64,000 nucleotides of DNA, from the NCBI GenBank assembly GCA_034766995.1, contig CM068313.1, positions 9,286,461 through 9,350,460 of the forward strand. The letters are read 5' to 3'. The notes beneath the pieces were generated by a model that saw nothing but the letters and a program-made list of their open reading frames with translations, made no database searches and was not told the origin of the DNA. The DNA comes from Acanthacorydalis orientalis (Eukaryota > Arthropoda > Insecta > Megaloptera > Corydalidae). The position numbers were made by a program, and so were the translations under genes. Position 1 is the first letter of the stretch. Each line of letters begins with the position of its first letter. This document shows, piece after piece, positions 1 to 22,279 of this stretch.

Positions 1-300
1 ACGGTCGTGATATTCTTTACTCTTTATTTTCCACATACATGATTCAGATTTATATATTTCTATGAATTCTTTAATAGTTTACGTTGCGCTTAAATCGGCA
101 TGTTTTATATTTACAGAATTTTACAAAATGCGAATTAGTTCATAATGAAATCCATTCGTATTTATAATATTTAATGCTGATTCCGCTTTTGATAAATGGT
201 CATATATCATGTATGTTATGCAAACAACATCATTCGCCCTCATCGTTTAAAACCATGTAAATATTTATCTAATATATCTGATACAGCAAAAAGAATCGTT
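1..300. other. AT-rich intergenic stretch, nothing recognised
   Basis: Plain AT-rich sequence at the window edge. I see no coding pattern, no RNA gene and no clear repeat on either strand. It could be distal intron or flank of a gene lying to the left, but nothing in it shows this. Confidence 0.5.
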
Positions 301-314
301 TTTCTTTTTTGTTC

Positions 315-530
315 AGGTCGCCTGTACAGGTCGTAATAAATGCTCAGTTTTTCCACACACGTTCCTGTTGGCCTGTACAGGTCCACATGTGCAGGCAAAC
401 CTGTCCGTTCTACCGCAACGTGTGTGGCGAAGCGCAGGTTTGTTACACACTTTGATTTTGTTTGTGAAGGTCTGCCTGTTCAGGCGAACCTGTCAGGTTT
501 ACCGTAACGTGTGTGGCCGAGTAAGTTTGG
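315..530. repeat. GC-richer repeat pair with CCTGTACAGG-type dyads
   Basis: Two related blocks, about 355-425 and 470-525, share the order 'caggc[a/g]aacctgtc' then 'taccg[c/t]aacgtgtgtgg'. The inverted motif cctgtacagg recurs at about 323 and 373, with a degenerate form (cctgttcagg) near 476. The block is much richer in G and C than its surroundings. It looks like part of a dispersed repeat or a small tandem duplication. Nothing suggests coding. Confidence 0.5.
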
Positions 531-1061
531 CGACATCATGATTGAAATGCTGATAATAATTAAAATAACGATCTGTCATCATCAGAGCGATAAAGTAGCC
601 ACACATATATTGAATTAGACCAAAAGTATTTAATAGACCTACATGCATACATTAAATTCAAAGTAATATAGTGAATTTAATTAATATAAATTTTGAATAA
701 AATTCTTATTGAACAGACACAAAACGCTAAACCATCTTATCTGGATTTTTTCAACACATTCACATAACCACAGCGGCTCTGTAATGACGAAGTATGTAAA
801 AAAATGTATTATTCATATGATTAGATATCAAAAAACACATGTGACAATTTCACATCTGCTTTGTACAGAATTATTAACAGATATTTATGTGGTATGACTT
901 GTACGTACGACAAAAAAATGTCCGAACGATTATGCTTTAAACGGTTCAATTAACTGTCACCTACATATTTTCAATGCAGACATATATTTGATACAAAATA
1001 TATTATTTTCTTTAATATCTTATAACCTTGTTTACGTTATCTTTCTTTAGACATATTCCAA

Positions 1062-1064
<3 letters not shown>
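531..1064. other. AT-rich intergenic stretch, no gene seen
   Basis: A 62-codon open stretch at 709-897 starts at a non-ATG codon. It has no domain-like pattern and no splice context, and is of the length expected by chance in AT-rich DNA. No RNA gene was recognised. Confidence 0.5.

Positions 1065-1129
<65 letters not shown>
1065..1129. repeat. (AT)n microsatellite
   Basis: Uninterrupted AT dinucleotide run of about 65 bp, followed by a short TG tract near 1147-1156. Confidence 0.95.
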
Positions 1130-1136
<7 letters not shown>

Positions 1137-1539
1137 TTATACAAATGTGTGTGTGTATGTTGTTCGAAAATTAATGTAAATACTGTTATTATTATATAAA
1201 TATTTTTTTATGAATATAATAAATATTAGAAAAAATGTTTAGTTTGATAATTGAATTGAACAAAGATCGGATACGATTTTGAATCCTATCAAAAGTTGTT
1301 TATTTTTTTAGATTTTCTTACAGTACAGGAACGAACATTATTATAGGAAAATCCATCTTCAGATGATCAGCCGAAAAAAAACATATTTAATCCGCTTAGT
1401 AGAAAGTTCTGTTACAGTTGTTTGAAAAAAAGTAACAACTGTTATCAAACAATTTTTTTTTATTTAGTAAAATCCTGTAAAAAGATTCGCACGTAAGTTT
1501 CGTGAAGAATGGAATAATCGGCGCAATATAATTATAACA

Positions 1540-1700
1540 CTGTTGCTAAATTCACTTGCACAAAAATATACTTTCTTCACTTAACAAATCACAAAAAAAT
1601 TCTTTGATCAGAAATGTTCAGTAAATCATAATTCATCTTTTTTGATTATTTCTTATATGCATTTCGATAGCAATACTATCATCTTAGAGCATCGAGATAC
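1540..1700. repeat. MITE-like interspersed repeat, copy 1
   Basis: Contains ttgatcagaaatgttcagt followed by 'ttttttgatta', then atgcatttcgatagcaata and 'ctatcatctt'. The same modules recur near 5510-5755, 6403-6565 and 7440-7535. This fits an old, small, non-autonomous DNA element family. No ORF is present. The boundaries are estimates. Confidence 0.45.
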
Positions 1701-1728
1701 AAGACAATCTAACTCTTAAAATGGAATT

Positions 1729-1797
1729 CTGTCTCTCTCTCTCCTCTCTCTCTCTATATATATATATCTACATACATACATACATATACATATATAA
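1729..1797. repeat. Compound (CT)n / (TA)n / (CATA)n microsatellite
   Basis: A CT run from about 1731 passes into a TA run and then into catacatacat units. This is a compound simple repeat with no gene. Confidence 0.9.
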
Positions 1798-1939
1798 AAA
1801 AATCAAAATTATCCACAAAAATTCAATAACGTCGACTTATTCATTTATATCGTCGAGGTTTCTATGGTACCCCAATATGTTTATCTCATATACATAATAA
1901 CACGTTACAATATGTCTACGATAATGATTATGTAGACAT

Positions 1940-1945
<6 letters not shown>

Positions 1946-2005
<60 letters not shown>

Positions 2006-2007
2006 TA
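1946..2007. repeat. (AT)n microsatellite
   Basis: AT run of about 60 bp just upstream of the first copy of the interspersed element at 2028-2175. The second copy of that element also has an AT run upstream, so the tract may belong to the element. Confidence 0.9.
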
Positions 2008-2027
2008 AAGAACACGTTACAATATAC

Positions 2028-2175
2028 AGACATAAATGAGTTTTAAAAAACATGTTTATGATTCATTCGGTTACATAATATGCTTATAATTGACAGGTGG
2101 TCGAGCGCAGCGAGCCCGGGGTTTGTCGAGGGCAGCAAGCATGGGGCGAAGCTCCTTAGTATATATATATATAAC
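2028..2175. repeat. Interspersed element, copy A
   Basis: Shares with 3273-3415 the series 'agacataa..gagttt', 'atgtttatg/actg..ttcatt.ggtt', 'cttataatt', then gagcgcagcgagcc and ggggcgaagctcc. The two copies lie in the same orientation about 1.25 kb apart, and each follows an (AT)n tract. No ORF of note lies within it. It is probably a non-autonomous transposable element or the end of a larger one; the family was not recognised. Confidence 0.6.
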
Positions 2176-3174
2176 CACAGGTACCTGTCTCGCCCCATGT
2201 GCGCGGTCCTCGTAACCTTTTCGACCGCAGGTACCTCCTGTATCCCACGCGACCCTTTTAGTCCATAGGTAACCTGTTTTTACTAGTAGTACGCGAATCC
2301 TACACCGTTCTGACTGCAGATACTTGACCAAACTCAGAGCGCAATTCCAAGATGTATTTCCTTCAGACATTCGACCGAAGGTCTAAAAGTCCGTTTTTTT
2401 TTCATTTATAATTTTTGGGCAATCTATTAAAACAATGAATTTTATGCATTGTTTTAATAAATTGTGAAGAACATCTTATCTTTCATTAGTTTATGTTTTA
2501 TTCTAACTTTAAATTTATGGTGATATATGTTGATATTTTCATAAATTTCTTTTTTTTTATTTCATTTGAATTTGCTAATTTTCTTATTTTTCATTCTTTA
2601 TTATACATTTTAAATATTTTTATATTTCAGTGGACACCTGTATTAGAAAATGGATTGATTCTACTCCATCTCAATTATTAATTTTATATCGGCGTTCATA
2701 GACCTTGATGAGATCAGTATGATATTATACTCTTCCAGATTTATAACTGCATGTTATTTCTCCTACTGAATCATCGTGCCTTTTCCATTCTCTATTTTGA
2801 AATGTATATTATCGTATAATGTTTTTAACATTGTTGTTTATATTTTTATCTTTATTTCTTCTGATTGGTATATTTACAATACTTATACCTTCTATTTATA
2901 AATATCTATACTCTTTAGAGTTCTCTGTTCTACATGTTCGCTTAATTCTCTTATTCTGACATTAAAATCACCTTCCAGTATAAGTTTTACTCTACTATAT
3001 TTTTACTTAATTAGAAAATTTCTCTTAAAATTGTTGAAATAAGTTTATATTTCTATAATCCTCTAGAGCTGTAAAAATATTACTAACTCATACATTTTTC
3101 GATTGTAGTTTACTTTAATTATTTACTTTTATTTTATTTTAGATTCGTTCTGTATATATTATTGTATCATTCTT

Positions 3175-3178
<4 letters not shown>
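2176..3178. other. Intergenic stretch, no gene seen
   Basis: The first 200 bp (to about 2380) are GC-richer, repeat 'ggtacct' words, and may belong to the preceding element. The rest is AT-rich. Open stretches at 2071-2370 (-) and 2493-2681 (+) are short, lack splice context and show no recognisable domain. Confidence 0.45.

Positions 3179-3235
<57 letters not shown>
3179..3235. repeat. (AT)n microsatellite
   Basis: AT run of about 57 bp, preceding copy B of the interspersed element. Confidence 0.95.
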
Positions 3236-3240
<5 letters not shown>

Positions 3241-3272
3241 ATTGCGTTGCTATATATCTGATAATAATTATA

Positions 3273-3415
3273 TAGACATAATGAGTTTTCAAAAATATGT
3301 TTACTGTTTCATTTGGTTGCATGTACAGTCTTATAATTAAGAAGTGAATGAGCGCAGCGAGCCGGGTGGTTAGTGAGCGAAGTGAGCAGGGGGCGAAGCT
3401 CCCAAGTATACATTG
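3273..3415. repeat. Interspersed element, copy B
   Basis: Second copy of the element described at 2028-2175. It carries 'gagcgcagcgagccggg' and 'gggcgaagctcc' after a matching leader ('agacataatgagtttt', 'cttataatt'). The sequence right after it (3416-3620) is also GC-richer and may be element tail. Open stretches on the - strand here come from the repeat and show no protein-like pattern. Confidence 0.6.
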
Positions 3416-5485
3416 CACCTGTCGTACCGCAACACCTCGGATGCCACGTTGCGGTGCGAGCGAAGATGATTTGTAGAATAGAAACGCTCATTTAAAGCGC
3501 TCCGATAAGGGCGTAGCAATTCGTTATTTGGGTTTCCCTTTTTTGTTACGTTAATATATGTACTATGTAGAGTAGAAGTAGAGTCGAGAAGACATCGTTG
3601 CACTCCTGCAGTTTGCGGTATGACAGTGAGAACTGTATATATATATATATATATAATAATTTAATTTAATATACATTTGCATAAACCGGTATGAACCAGT
3701 TAATAACTACTAATTATTTAGAAATTTAAATATCTATTTATTTCTTATTTTTTTATTATTAAACGTACAACTTATCACAGTATCTAATTTTCATTACAAT
3801 ATATAAAATGTCAGAATTAAGATTTTAAAGAAACCAAAATTAAAATAATTACAATACTAAAACTGCTTGCAATAAATAGAAAATTAGTATGTGTATATTG
3901 AACTTTATTTTTTTTATTATAACTGCAAAAAAAAACATTTTAAATTTGAACGTATGAACTATTTCTTGCTTATGGTGATATGTAAAAAATATTTCTAGGA
4001 ATAAATGCTCGCATAGTGTCACAAATTAAGTAGTTTCCCGTTGATTCCGATAACCTTGTAAAGTACATACTGCATTCGTGCAGTCATTTTTATATACATT
4101 AATGTGTACATTTTTATTTAGAAATTATTCGTGTTCATAAAAAGAATATTTTTGTTGGGAAATACTTATCTAATGTACTTTGGACAGATAACGTTTTTAC
4201 AGTACATCGGGTCCGAATGAAAACAAACTGAACATAAATTCAGAGATCATAAGTGAGTTTTACTTAATCTACAATAGAAAAATGTCATCTACTGCAATGT
4301 TATTGTTGACAAAACACGAACGTAATTAGTACCGGAAATTTAATTGAAAATCACGCCTTCGTAAAGGTTATGTCTGGACCGTTTGTCTACGGTGACGTGT
4401 TGTCCACCCCTGCCATCTTGTATCAAACAACTCACAATTATTATGATTAATGTTATTGAAGCACCCACAATATACTGGTGGCTTCTTTCATACAACTATG
4501 ACCCTTTTATTATTCAATTATGTATTTATTTCCTTCTCTTGATTTATTTGCTATGAAATTATGAATAACGTAACAAATAGATCTCAATTTTCGAATATAA
4601 AATATCTGGAAATTGTTAATAATATAATTAATCACATGTAATCATATTTAGTTCGTGTAAAAAATATTCGGTCATACTGCTATCTGATAAAAACCACATT
4701 TATTTAAGAATCAGTTTTTTTCGAGTTAAATTTTATTATAAATATTTTTAGCAATATTTCGTCTTGATAACAAAGCTACACATTTTAAATATTTCATTTG
4801 ATTGTAGTGTAACAAAAACAAATTTAATTTCAAATTTACGCACAGAAAGTATTCGATCAATTTCATTCAGCCAACTGCTAGAAACTTAAAATCCCTTAGA
4901 TTTTATTGCGGATATATAATAATATAACAAAACAAAAACGAACAAAATGAGATCGTTTTTAATAAATTGTTAATAAATTATCGCTGTATTTCAATGTCAA
5001 TAAATTGACTAGAAAGATTGTTAATATTAAAAACTAAAACAAGAATGGACTTCGTTAATAAGTATTAAAAATCCTCGAAACAGACTATATTTTACAATTT
5101 AATTTTTCAACAAGATTTCCCGTATGTTTTATCGAAAATCACTAAAGATCATATTTTCTATGAACAATCCGCAAAGTTAATCAGCGCTCTGTTTGATGAA
5201 AGAATAAAAATCACAATATTTCAAATAATGCGTATGACTTGACATGAATCATCTGTGTGTAATGACCTTCAGATTGATGACAAATATGAATAAATGATTA
5301 ATAATAAATTTGTATTAATTGCAAAAATAGCGAAAATCTGTTAATCTTTCCTATAATGGCTAAAATTCATAAAATGAGATATGGAATAGATAATATTTAA
5401 CAAAAATTTATAATTTTATATCTAAGATATAATGGCCTTCGTCTTTTTAGATGGTATTTTGAGTTTCTTTCATAATAATATAATC
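3416..5485. other. Intergenic stretch, no gene seen
   Basis: The first 200 bp are GC-richer and may be element-derived. A short (TA)n tract lies at about 3635-3654. The remainder is strongly AT-rich, with stops in all frames, and no RNA gene or conserved-looking coding stretch was seen. Confidence 0.5.
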
Positions 5486-5755
5486 TAATACTAAATTCAC
5501 TTTCATAAATGAATTCTTACTTATGCGCATTTCGATGGCGATGCCATCATTCTTAAAGCATTAAGATAAATGAAATATTCTGTACATTAAATATTTTTCT
5601 CTAAATCAAATATGCGTGTGTCTGCGTTCTGAGAACGGTATTTCGTCGACTCGGTTATCAAAGTTCAAATAAGCAACAATTAAAAATGATCAAAAGTTAT
5701 TTATTGATTTTTCTGATCAAAAACGTATTATTTGTGAAGTAAAAGAATAATTCAT
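5486..5755. repeat. MITE-like interspersed repeat, copy 2
   Basis: Carries tatgcgcatttcgatggcga with 'gccatcatt', and then, further right, aaaaatgatcaaaagttatt and ttttctgatcaaaaacg. Loosely complementary ends ('ttcactttcataaat' and 'atttgtgaagtaaaag') suggest a hairpin-type element. It is longer than copy 3, with extra sequence between the modules. The boundaries are estimates. Confidence 0.45.
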
Positions 5756-6402
5756 TTGTGAAATTGAGTTTGTCTTTTATTGTAAATTTAGATACTTGTA
5801 TCATCTTCAGATAGAATTTAGAACTAGTCGACAAAGAAACTTAAATGATCCAAAACGACAAAGATCACCAGGATAATATTTGGCAAAGTAAACTTTTAAT
5901 TCGGTCTGAAGATGTAACGTTTAGAGAAAGATAAAAGATTTATAGTTGAGAGAAGAATGCAGATTTATTTTCAAGAATTTTATAACAAACTGTTATTAAA
6001 ATGATTTCGTAACTGAAGTTACACATATTATCAATAGAATTATAGATATTAAATGAATATTTATGTATTAAAGACTAATCTTCACAGCATCACTGAAATA
6101 TTGAAACATAATGGAGGATTTTATGGTTTATCAAGATAATGTTACCGAGAATTCTGCAGTGAAGGTAATTATAATTATTGTACATCATTTCAAAATTCAG
6201 GCAGACATCTCTGTCTGTTGACATACTCTAACAGAGTATTTTGGGTAAAGTAATTAGAAAAAGATGAATTTCAAATTACTTTTTGTTGAACATCATAATG
6301 CTTTAATTACTCCGTGTAGAAGAATACTAGAGCATAATCTCTAAAACAAGATAAAATATTGCAAGTTTAACGTCTAGACAGTTCAAAAAATTTCGAAAAT
6401 GT

Positions 6403-6565
6403 TTTCTTTCTCACCCCACAAACCATTTTTAATCGGTGTTTATGCGCATATCGATAGAGTTATCATCCCCAGAGTGCTAAAGTAACAATCAAAAATGATT
6501 AATAAACATTTATTAAATATTTTTGATCAGAAAAAAAGTGTGGTTTGTGGGACAAGAAAATAATT
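6403..6565. repeat. MITE-like element with terminal inverted repeats, copy 3
   Basis: This is the clearest copy of the family. The left end 'ttctcaccccacaaacca' pairs with the right end 'tggtttgtgggacaagaa', and runs of T and A face each other just inside. The interior holds tatgcgcatatcgatagag, ttatcatccccagag and aaaaatgattaataaacat. The element is about 160 bp with no coding capacity, as expected for a non-autonomous hairpin element. I could not define a target-site duplication. Confidence 0.6.
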
Positions 6566-7439
6566 ATTTGAGAACAAAAATTAAAATTGTTTAAAATTTA
6601 TTAAAATTATATAAATAAGAACTATAGTCAATCAATTCATATTAATTTGAACTTTGAAAAAATATAATCTAGTAATATAGAAATAATTTTATTGAAAAAT
6701 ATGAACGAGACCAGTTAAATATCAACGATTTTTACTTAAATACGCTATATATTTTTTCAATTTTATATAACATGTTTTTAATAATTATTGATCTAAGTGT
6801 ATTTAAAAAAAGATATCAAATCCATCCATCTACTTAATAGTAATGTTATATTGATTTTTCGTATTCGACATAATAGATACTGTTTATCGATTATTGTTTA
6901 CAATAACATATAATTTAATTTAATATTTTTGATAGGTTTAATTTTAAAAACAGACTATATTATACACTGAATATATAATGTATAACTAATGTTTATTGTT
7001 TTCTAATAATATTGATATACAGTATATTGCACAGTGACAGTCTTTATCCCCTTTTCCGACTAATTTGACTGATTAAAATTATCTAAATAATGATTCACTT
7101 GCGTTTTGACAAACTGATATCTTAAAGTCGTCTTCCGTTTTTATGAATAGATTCACAGTTATGCATTTATGTTTAGTGGTTTTTGAAAATAATGTGTTAC
7201 TGATACTGTCTATAGGTCTAAGAATTTTACTTATACGATATTATATATAATTGTACTATTAACATAAGAAATATATAATGTTTTATAATACTCTATAATA
7301 TTTTTGTGAATTAAACATAATAAACCTATGCGATAGTATTTTTCTTCAGCTTATGATCAATTTTAAGGATTGATTTGAACATCTCAGAAGATACTTGCTT
7401 TAAGTCTTTTATAACAGGAATATATCGTTTTCATAAATT

Positions 7440-7535
7440 AATCTCTTTTCACTCCAAAAACCACAAAAAAATTTTTGGGCAAAAAATGTTCAATAAATAA
7501 TTATTGATCATTTTTGATTGCTGATGTGTACTATG
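7440..7535. repeat. MITE-like interspersed repeat, partial inverted copy
   Basis: The reverse complement of the right half of copy 3 is visible here: 'tccaaaaaccacaaaaaaa', then caataaataattattgatca and tttttgattgctga. The left half appears to be missing or too diverged to see. Confidence 0.45.
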
Positions 7536-7774
7536 CTTATGTAAATCATTTTAGTTGCACTATAGTTTTAAAGTTCTGTAATTGGTAAATAGAAATGCCA
7601 TTTAATGTTGGGTTTTCTCAGTATTGAACTATAAACACGCTTGTTATATAAACATCAAAAGGTTGGAATTCCCTATTTTTATAAAATGTTCATTGATATC
7701 AGAACATAATTTCAAAGGATGTTATTGGATTATAAGGTTTACCAACATTTGAAAATATAAGTTTATAAATGTGC

Positions 7775-7778
<4 letters not shown>

Positions 7779-7811
<33 letters not shown>
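7779..7811. repeat. (AT)n microsatellite
   Basis: Short AT run of about 32 bp in AT-rich intergenic DNA; a second, shorter one lies at about 7946-7964. Confidence 0.85.
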
Positions 7812-8197
7812 TTTCATTGAAATCTATTTTTAAGAAACGTATATTTAAAAGTTTATCAAGTTAAAAACATTCTTACTTTATTTGCATATGAATAATACAA
7901 AATGAATCATTAAGTGAATATTATTTTTGAGATTATGTTGGTCGGTATATATATATATATATATTTACGTATGTCAATAGTAGATAAATATAGAAATATA
8001 ACATTACAAATTATCATTTTGTATTAGCGTGCATTAAAATTGTTATTCTGATTATTAGCTTCGGCGATAACGAAACCTTTTTCGCTTATTCACATATATA
8101 CGTTGTTACGCTTAATGAAACCAAGTTACAACTTAATGTGTTTATTTTTAAACCATTTCAGAAATTATTTTGTATTTATTAATCTGAAATTTTAATA

Positions 8198-8200
<3 letters not shown>

Positions 8201-8275
<75 letters not shown>
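8201..8275. repeat. (AT)n microsatellite
   Basis: AT run of about 74 bp with no interruption. Confidence 0.95.
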
Positions 8276-8277
<2 letters not shown>

Positions 8278-8534
8278 AAGAGAGACAAATAACAAGCTGA
8301 TTTACTCATTAAGAAGTAGTATTCCCTATTTTATGTAAAATTAGTGATTTAAGTATTGCTTTCTCTATGTCCTCTCTATTTATCAATATGAAATAAAATT
8401 CATTGTCTAAAACAGATAATTTATTTTTCAAATATATTAAAAGGATTTTAGAACAAAAAAATGTTTATACGAACAAAGATATTAAATATTTTGTTAAATA
8501 TACTCTTTTCTTTTTTCGTTCTTGTTTTATATAA

Positions 8535-8538
<4 letters not shown>

Positions 8539-8579
<41 letters not shown>
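8539..8579. repeat. (AT)n microsatellite
   Basis: AT run of about 40 bp. Confidence 0.9.
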
Positions 8580-8580
<1 letters not shown>

Positions 8581-8884
8581 CATTTTATACATATTTGCCA
8601 TTAATATGCGTTAAAATAAAATAATTATAATAATTAAAGATCAAAAATCATATCATTATATTTAAGTACGTATGTATAAATCGTTATGTAATTTCTATAT
8701 ATCTTGCTGTGTATAAATTAAATAAAATGAATATTAATAAAATTAAAAATTTGTATTAGTACAATAATTATAAAAATACTGAATAGTCGAATCTGTATTA
8801 TGAACATCTGAAGAATTGGCCAGTTGACACGTTTTGCATTGGATGGGTAAATTAAATAGCAAAAATATTTTTTTGTATTAAAAG

Positions 8885-8920
<36 letters not shown>

Positions 8921-8929
8921 ATATATATA
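8885..8929. repeat. (AT)n(GT)n(AT)n microsatellite
   Basis: AT run broken by a short GT block (about 8912-8920). This is the last simple repeat before the SORL1-like gene. Confidence 0.9.
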
Positions 8930-9056
8930 AATTTTAAATAAAATCGTTAACTTGGTTAATGCTCAAGAAAGTCAAATATGAAATTTGGCCTTAACCACTC
9001 ATCACTTTCACGCATTTGTGTATTACATGGTCTAAGGTTTAGCTAATACGTAAGTG

Positions 9057-9150
9057 ACGCGTATTGCAACGCGTAGTTATGCACTAGCATTAATAATTAA
9101 CATGTTCGCTGTGGCTTTAGTGTTGTCAGAAGCTAGATTTACAAGTCAGT
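9057..9150 (+). promoter_or_regulatory. Candidate promoter region of the SORL1-like gene
   Basis: A less AT-rich patch just upstream of the start codon has two ACGCGT words (9057-9062 and 9069-9074) and a TCAGT at 9146-9150. TCAGT is the arthropod initiator consensus, and here it lies about 20 bases before the ATG at 9170. If it is used, the 5' leader would be very short. No TATA box is convincing in this AT-rich context. This is an inference from motif and position only. Confidence 0.3.
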
Positions 9151-9169
9151 CATAATTTGTTTGCTCGCA

Positions 9170-19758
<10,589 letters not shown>

Positions 19759-19961
19759 GAAATTGTATATTTATTTAGTTTGTACCAAAAAACTAAATTT
19801 AAACAAATTACAAATATTTATTGCTGAAAAAATGGACAATTATTAACTACTTATGAAAAGTCCAGAAAATTAAATGTTGAAAACATATTATGTCTGATCC
19901 TTTCCATCCATATATATAAAAAAAAAAACAATATTCAAGATAGTTAAAAATTTGTGGTCTA

Positions 19962-19967
19962 AATAAA
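19962..19967 (+). terminator. Candidate proximal poly(A) signal
   Basis: AATAAA about 200 nt downstream of the SORL1-like stop codon. The surrounding DNA is so AT-rich that chance occurrence is likely; this is only a candidate. Confidence 0.35.
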
Positions 19968-20466
19968 TGGTTGTACTAAATAATTTACAGTTACGTTAAT
20001 CGATAATTTCATTAAATCATTTCATTTGTACATATTTTTGGACATTGATATGTGTGTACGTATAAAATAATTGAAACTTGACATGGCATGTGCAAAAATA
20101 TGTACTACTGTTTTCTGTCGAATTGTTTGTTTGTTAATTCTTTAATATATAAAATTTTCTATAAACGCCAACTGTAAATTTATTGACGTTCAAATTATTT
20201 GATTTTAATAGTATATATTTTTTTTACTATCTGTTACACTTATAATTGCTTAGAATAATTTGTTTTACTTGTATTTTTATTAATTTATACAATAGTTTGT
20301 CGATTGATAAAAATTTCATATTTATACATATTTAATTTTTTCTTTCTCGAGTACAAAATACTATTTCTTTGTAGCATTTAATTTTCTTTTGTGTGCGCCT
20401 ATGAATCTAATTTCAAATTGTCTGTAATTGTAACCAAAGAAATGTACAATACTTTGTTGATTTATT

Positions 20467-20472
20467 AATAAA
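20467..20472 (+). terminator. Candidate distal poly(A) signal
   Basis: AATAAA about 710 nt downstream of the stop codon. It is an alternative to the proximal one and to the overlapping pair at 20949-20959. Confidence 0.3.
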
Positions 20473-21333
20473 AACAATTTATAAATGTCGATCGACAAAC
20501 CAAGTAAATTATTATGTTTAATCTTATAACAGATATACAAATGATTTATTTTACGTTACTGTGATAGCTCTAGACATTTTAATTATATTTTCTAATTTTG
20601 AATGTGTGTTTCAGAGTACAGATCTGATTCTTACTGTTTCTATAAAACTTGCTCATGTACGAAGTAACAATATTTTTATTTTTTGTATTTTGTTATTCGG
20701 TATTAAATTATCTAAGTAGGTTTCATCAATTGGCATTTTATTAGTTTCACGTTTCGAAGTAAATGCTTATTGTAAAGGTTTGTTATTTTTCAGAATTATT
20801 AAATTTCCTGTATGTCAACTATTATTTTAGGTCTAATTTAAAAATAGTTTTAAATAGATGTGTTTAACTAATACCTGTCTGTATTCTTTGTGTGTATTTA
20901 AAAATGACAATTCACTTCAAAATTAAAGATTTCTGTATTAAAAAACTGAATAAAATAAAACTTTTATAATGAATTGTCTGTATTGAACATTACACTAAAT
21001 TTGGTTTAATTTCCGATTCAGTGCGGCAAGTCGTGCCCGCGTTGTCATTCTACACGTGAAAATAATGTTTAAAAGTTAAATTTTCTATAAAATAATCAAA
21101 TTGCGATTTTGTATTATGTTTAGGAAACAACGTGTGATATTTTAATTATCTAACGTTCGAAAAAAATTAACTAGAAATTTAAATTAAATGTCGTTATAAA
21201 AATGTGATTTGAAACAGGTTTTCTGATAATTAGGTTAAATACGATATTCAAACGTTAGTCGTTACAGTATCAAGTTATCTGACCAGGTGTCCCAAAATGA
21301 AAGTCTGTCTAAAAAAGTGTGTTTTCTATTTGA

Positions 21334-22223
21334 ATGTCAATGTTTTGTAAGTTATTTTCAAAGTGATTTAGTTAGTTTTTCATTTCCATCCGATTTAAAT
21401 TACAAGTTTTCGATTTATCGAATGTCGAAGTTGTACAAATTTTAGACAAATTGAGGAAATGTCTAGTCTCTAAAATAACCTCGTTGTCTATATTCAACTT
21501 GGAAAATTGTGCAAAATGTAGACTGAAGTACTGTGAAATTGATTGCTGCGGAATAAATGGAAATTTGAAAGTAAGTACGATTTTTTTGAACTTTAGTAAT
21601 ATTATGATGAGGACGGTAGAAAATAATTGCGGTGTTTTTTTTAAATGGGGTTGAAGGCCATAAACTGCAATTATTTGTCCACAGCCTAATATATATACTT
21701 TTTAAAATAACATGTTTAACATAAGTGAAATGTATTTATATGCATCTTTCAATTATTGAATCATATACACAATATGTATAACTGCATTGTGTCAAAATTG
21801 TAAAATTTGATCTAAAATTTCTGCAATAGTAAGAGTAGTATCTAATTTGAATTCTGGTTTTTGAACAACGTGACGGTGATTATTAGAAATGTTTATAGTA
21901 TACATTTTCGAGACCTGTAAAGTTAGACAATCGTATAATTTTTATAGATTTTGCATAGGAGGATCGCTGATTACTATACATATCTGATTTTCAGTCTCAT
22001 TTATTGAATTTAGAGAAGAAAAATGAAATAAATGCTCAGTTTTTTTATCTCATTTATAGCCGCTGTCTTACGGCGATTTTCAGAAATATTGAATTTCAAT
22101 TTCATTACTTTAGAACCGCCCAATGAAATTAGACAGAATCCAATTTTGCATGTGGTGTATCAACCATATGTGAGTGATTTTTGGAAATATTTCAATTCTC
22201 TTGTCAACATTTGGCGAAATTAA
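21334..22223 (+). other. Exon-like open stretches, possible small or broken gene
   Basis: Three segments look more coding than their surroundings. (a) An ATG at 21334 leads to a gtaagt donor at 21347. (b) 21407-21570 is open, Leu/Cys-rich (VEVVQILDKLRKC, ENCAKCRLKYCEIDCCG), preceded by an AG and ended by AAA|gtaagt. (c) An open stretch at about 22062-22223 includes LEPPNEIRQNPILHVVYQPY; its Tyr codon is followed by gtgagt at 22171. Segments a and b join in phase through a 60-bp intron. Segment c does not join b in phase with the acceptor at 22059; the acceptor at 21994 joins in phase but reads a different frame to a TGA at about 22127. The array begins only about 60 bp after the stop. It may be a gene cut by satellite growth, a gene continuing elsewhere, or chance. 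The product was not recognised. Confidence 0.25.
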
Positions 22224-22279
22224 ACAATTGTATAATTTTACACGTGATTCATAAACGTTGCGCCAGTGAATTTTTAGAT

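Larger units (their letters stand above)
19759..20980 (+). other. 3' UTR / 3' flank of the SORL1-like gene
   Basis: AT-rich and non-coding. AATAAA words lie at 19962-19967 (about 200 nt after the stop), 20467-20472, and overlapping at 20949-20959; the last is followed by a TG-containing stretch (ttgtctgtattg). Which signal is used cannot be told from sequence alone. Confidence 0.5.

Noticed and set aside
2493..2722. Possible exon after 'tatatttcag' near 2630
   Set aside because: A 20- to 24-codon open stretch follows an AG, but no domain, donor or partner exon is visible. Its length is what chance would give.
9161..9169. Upstream in-frame TTG as start of the receptor
   Set aside because: The ATG at 9170 begins directly at a good signal peptide. 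A TTG start is not expected for a nuclear gene of this kind.
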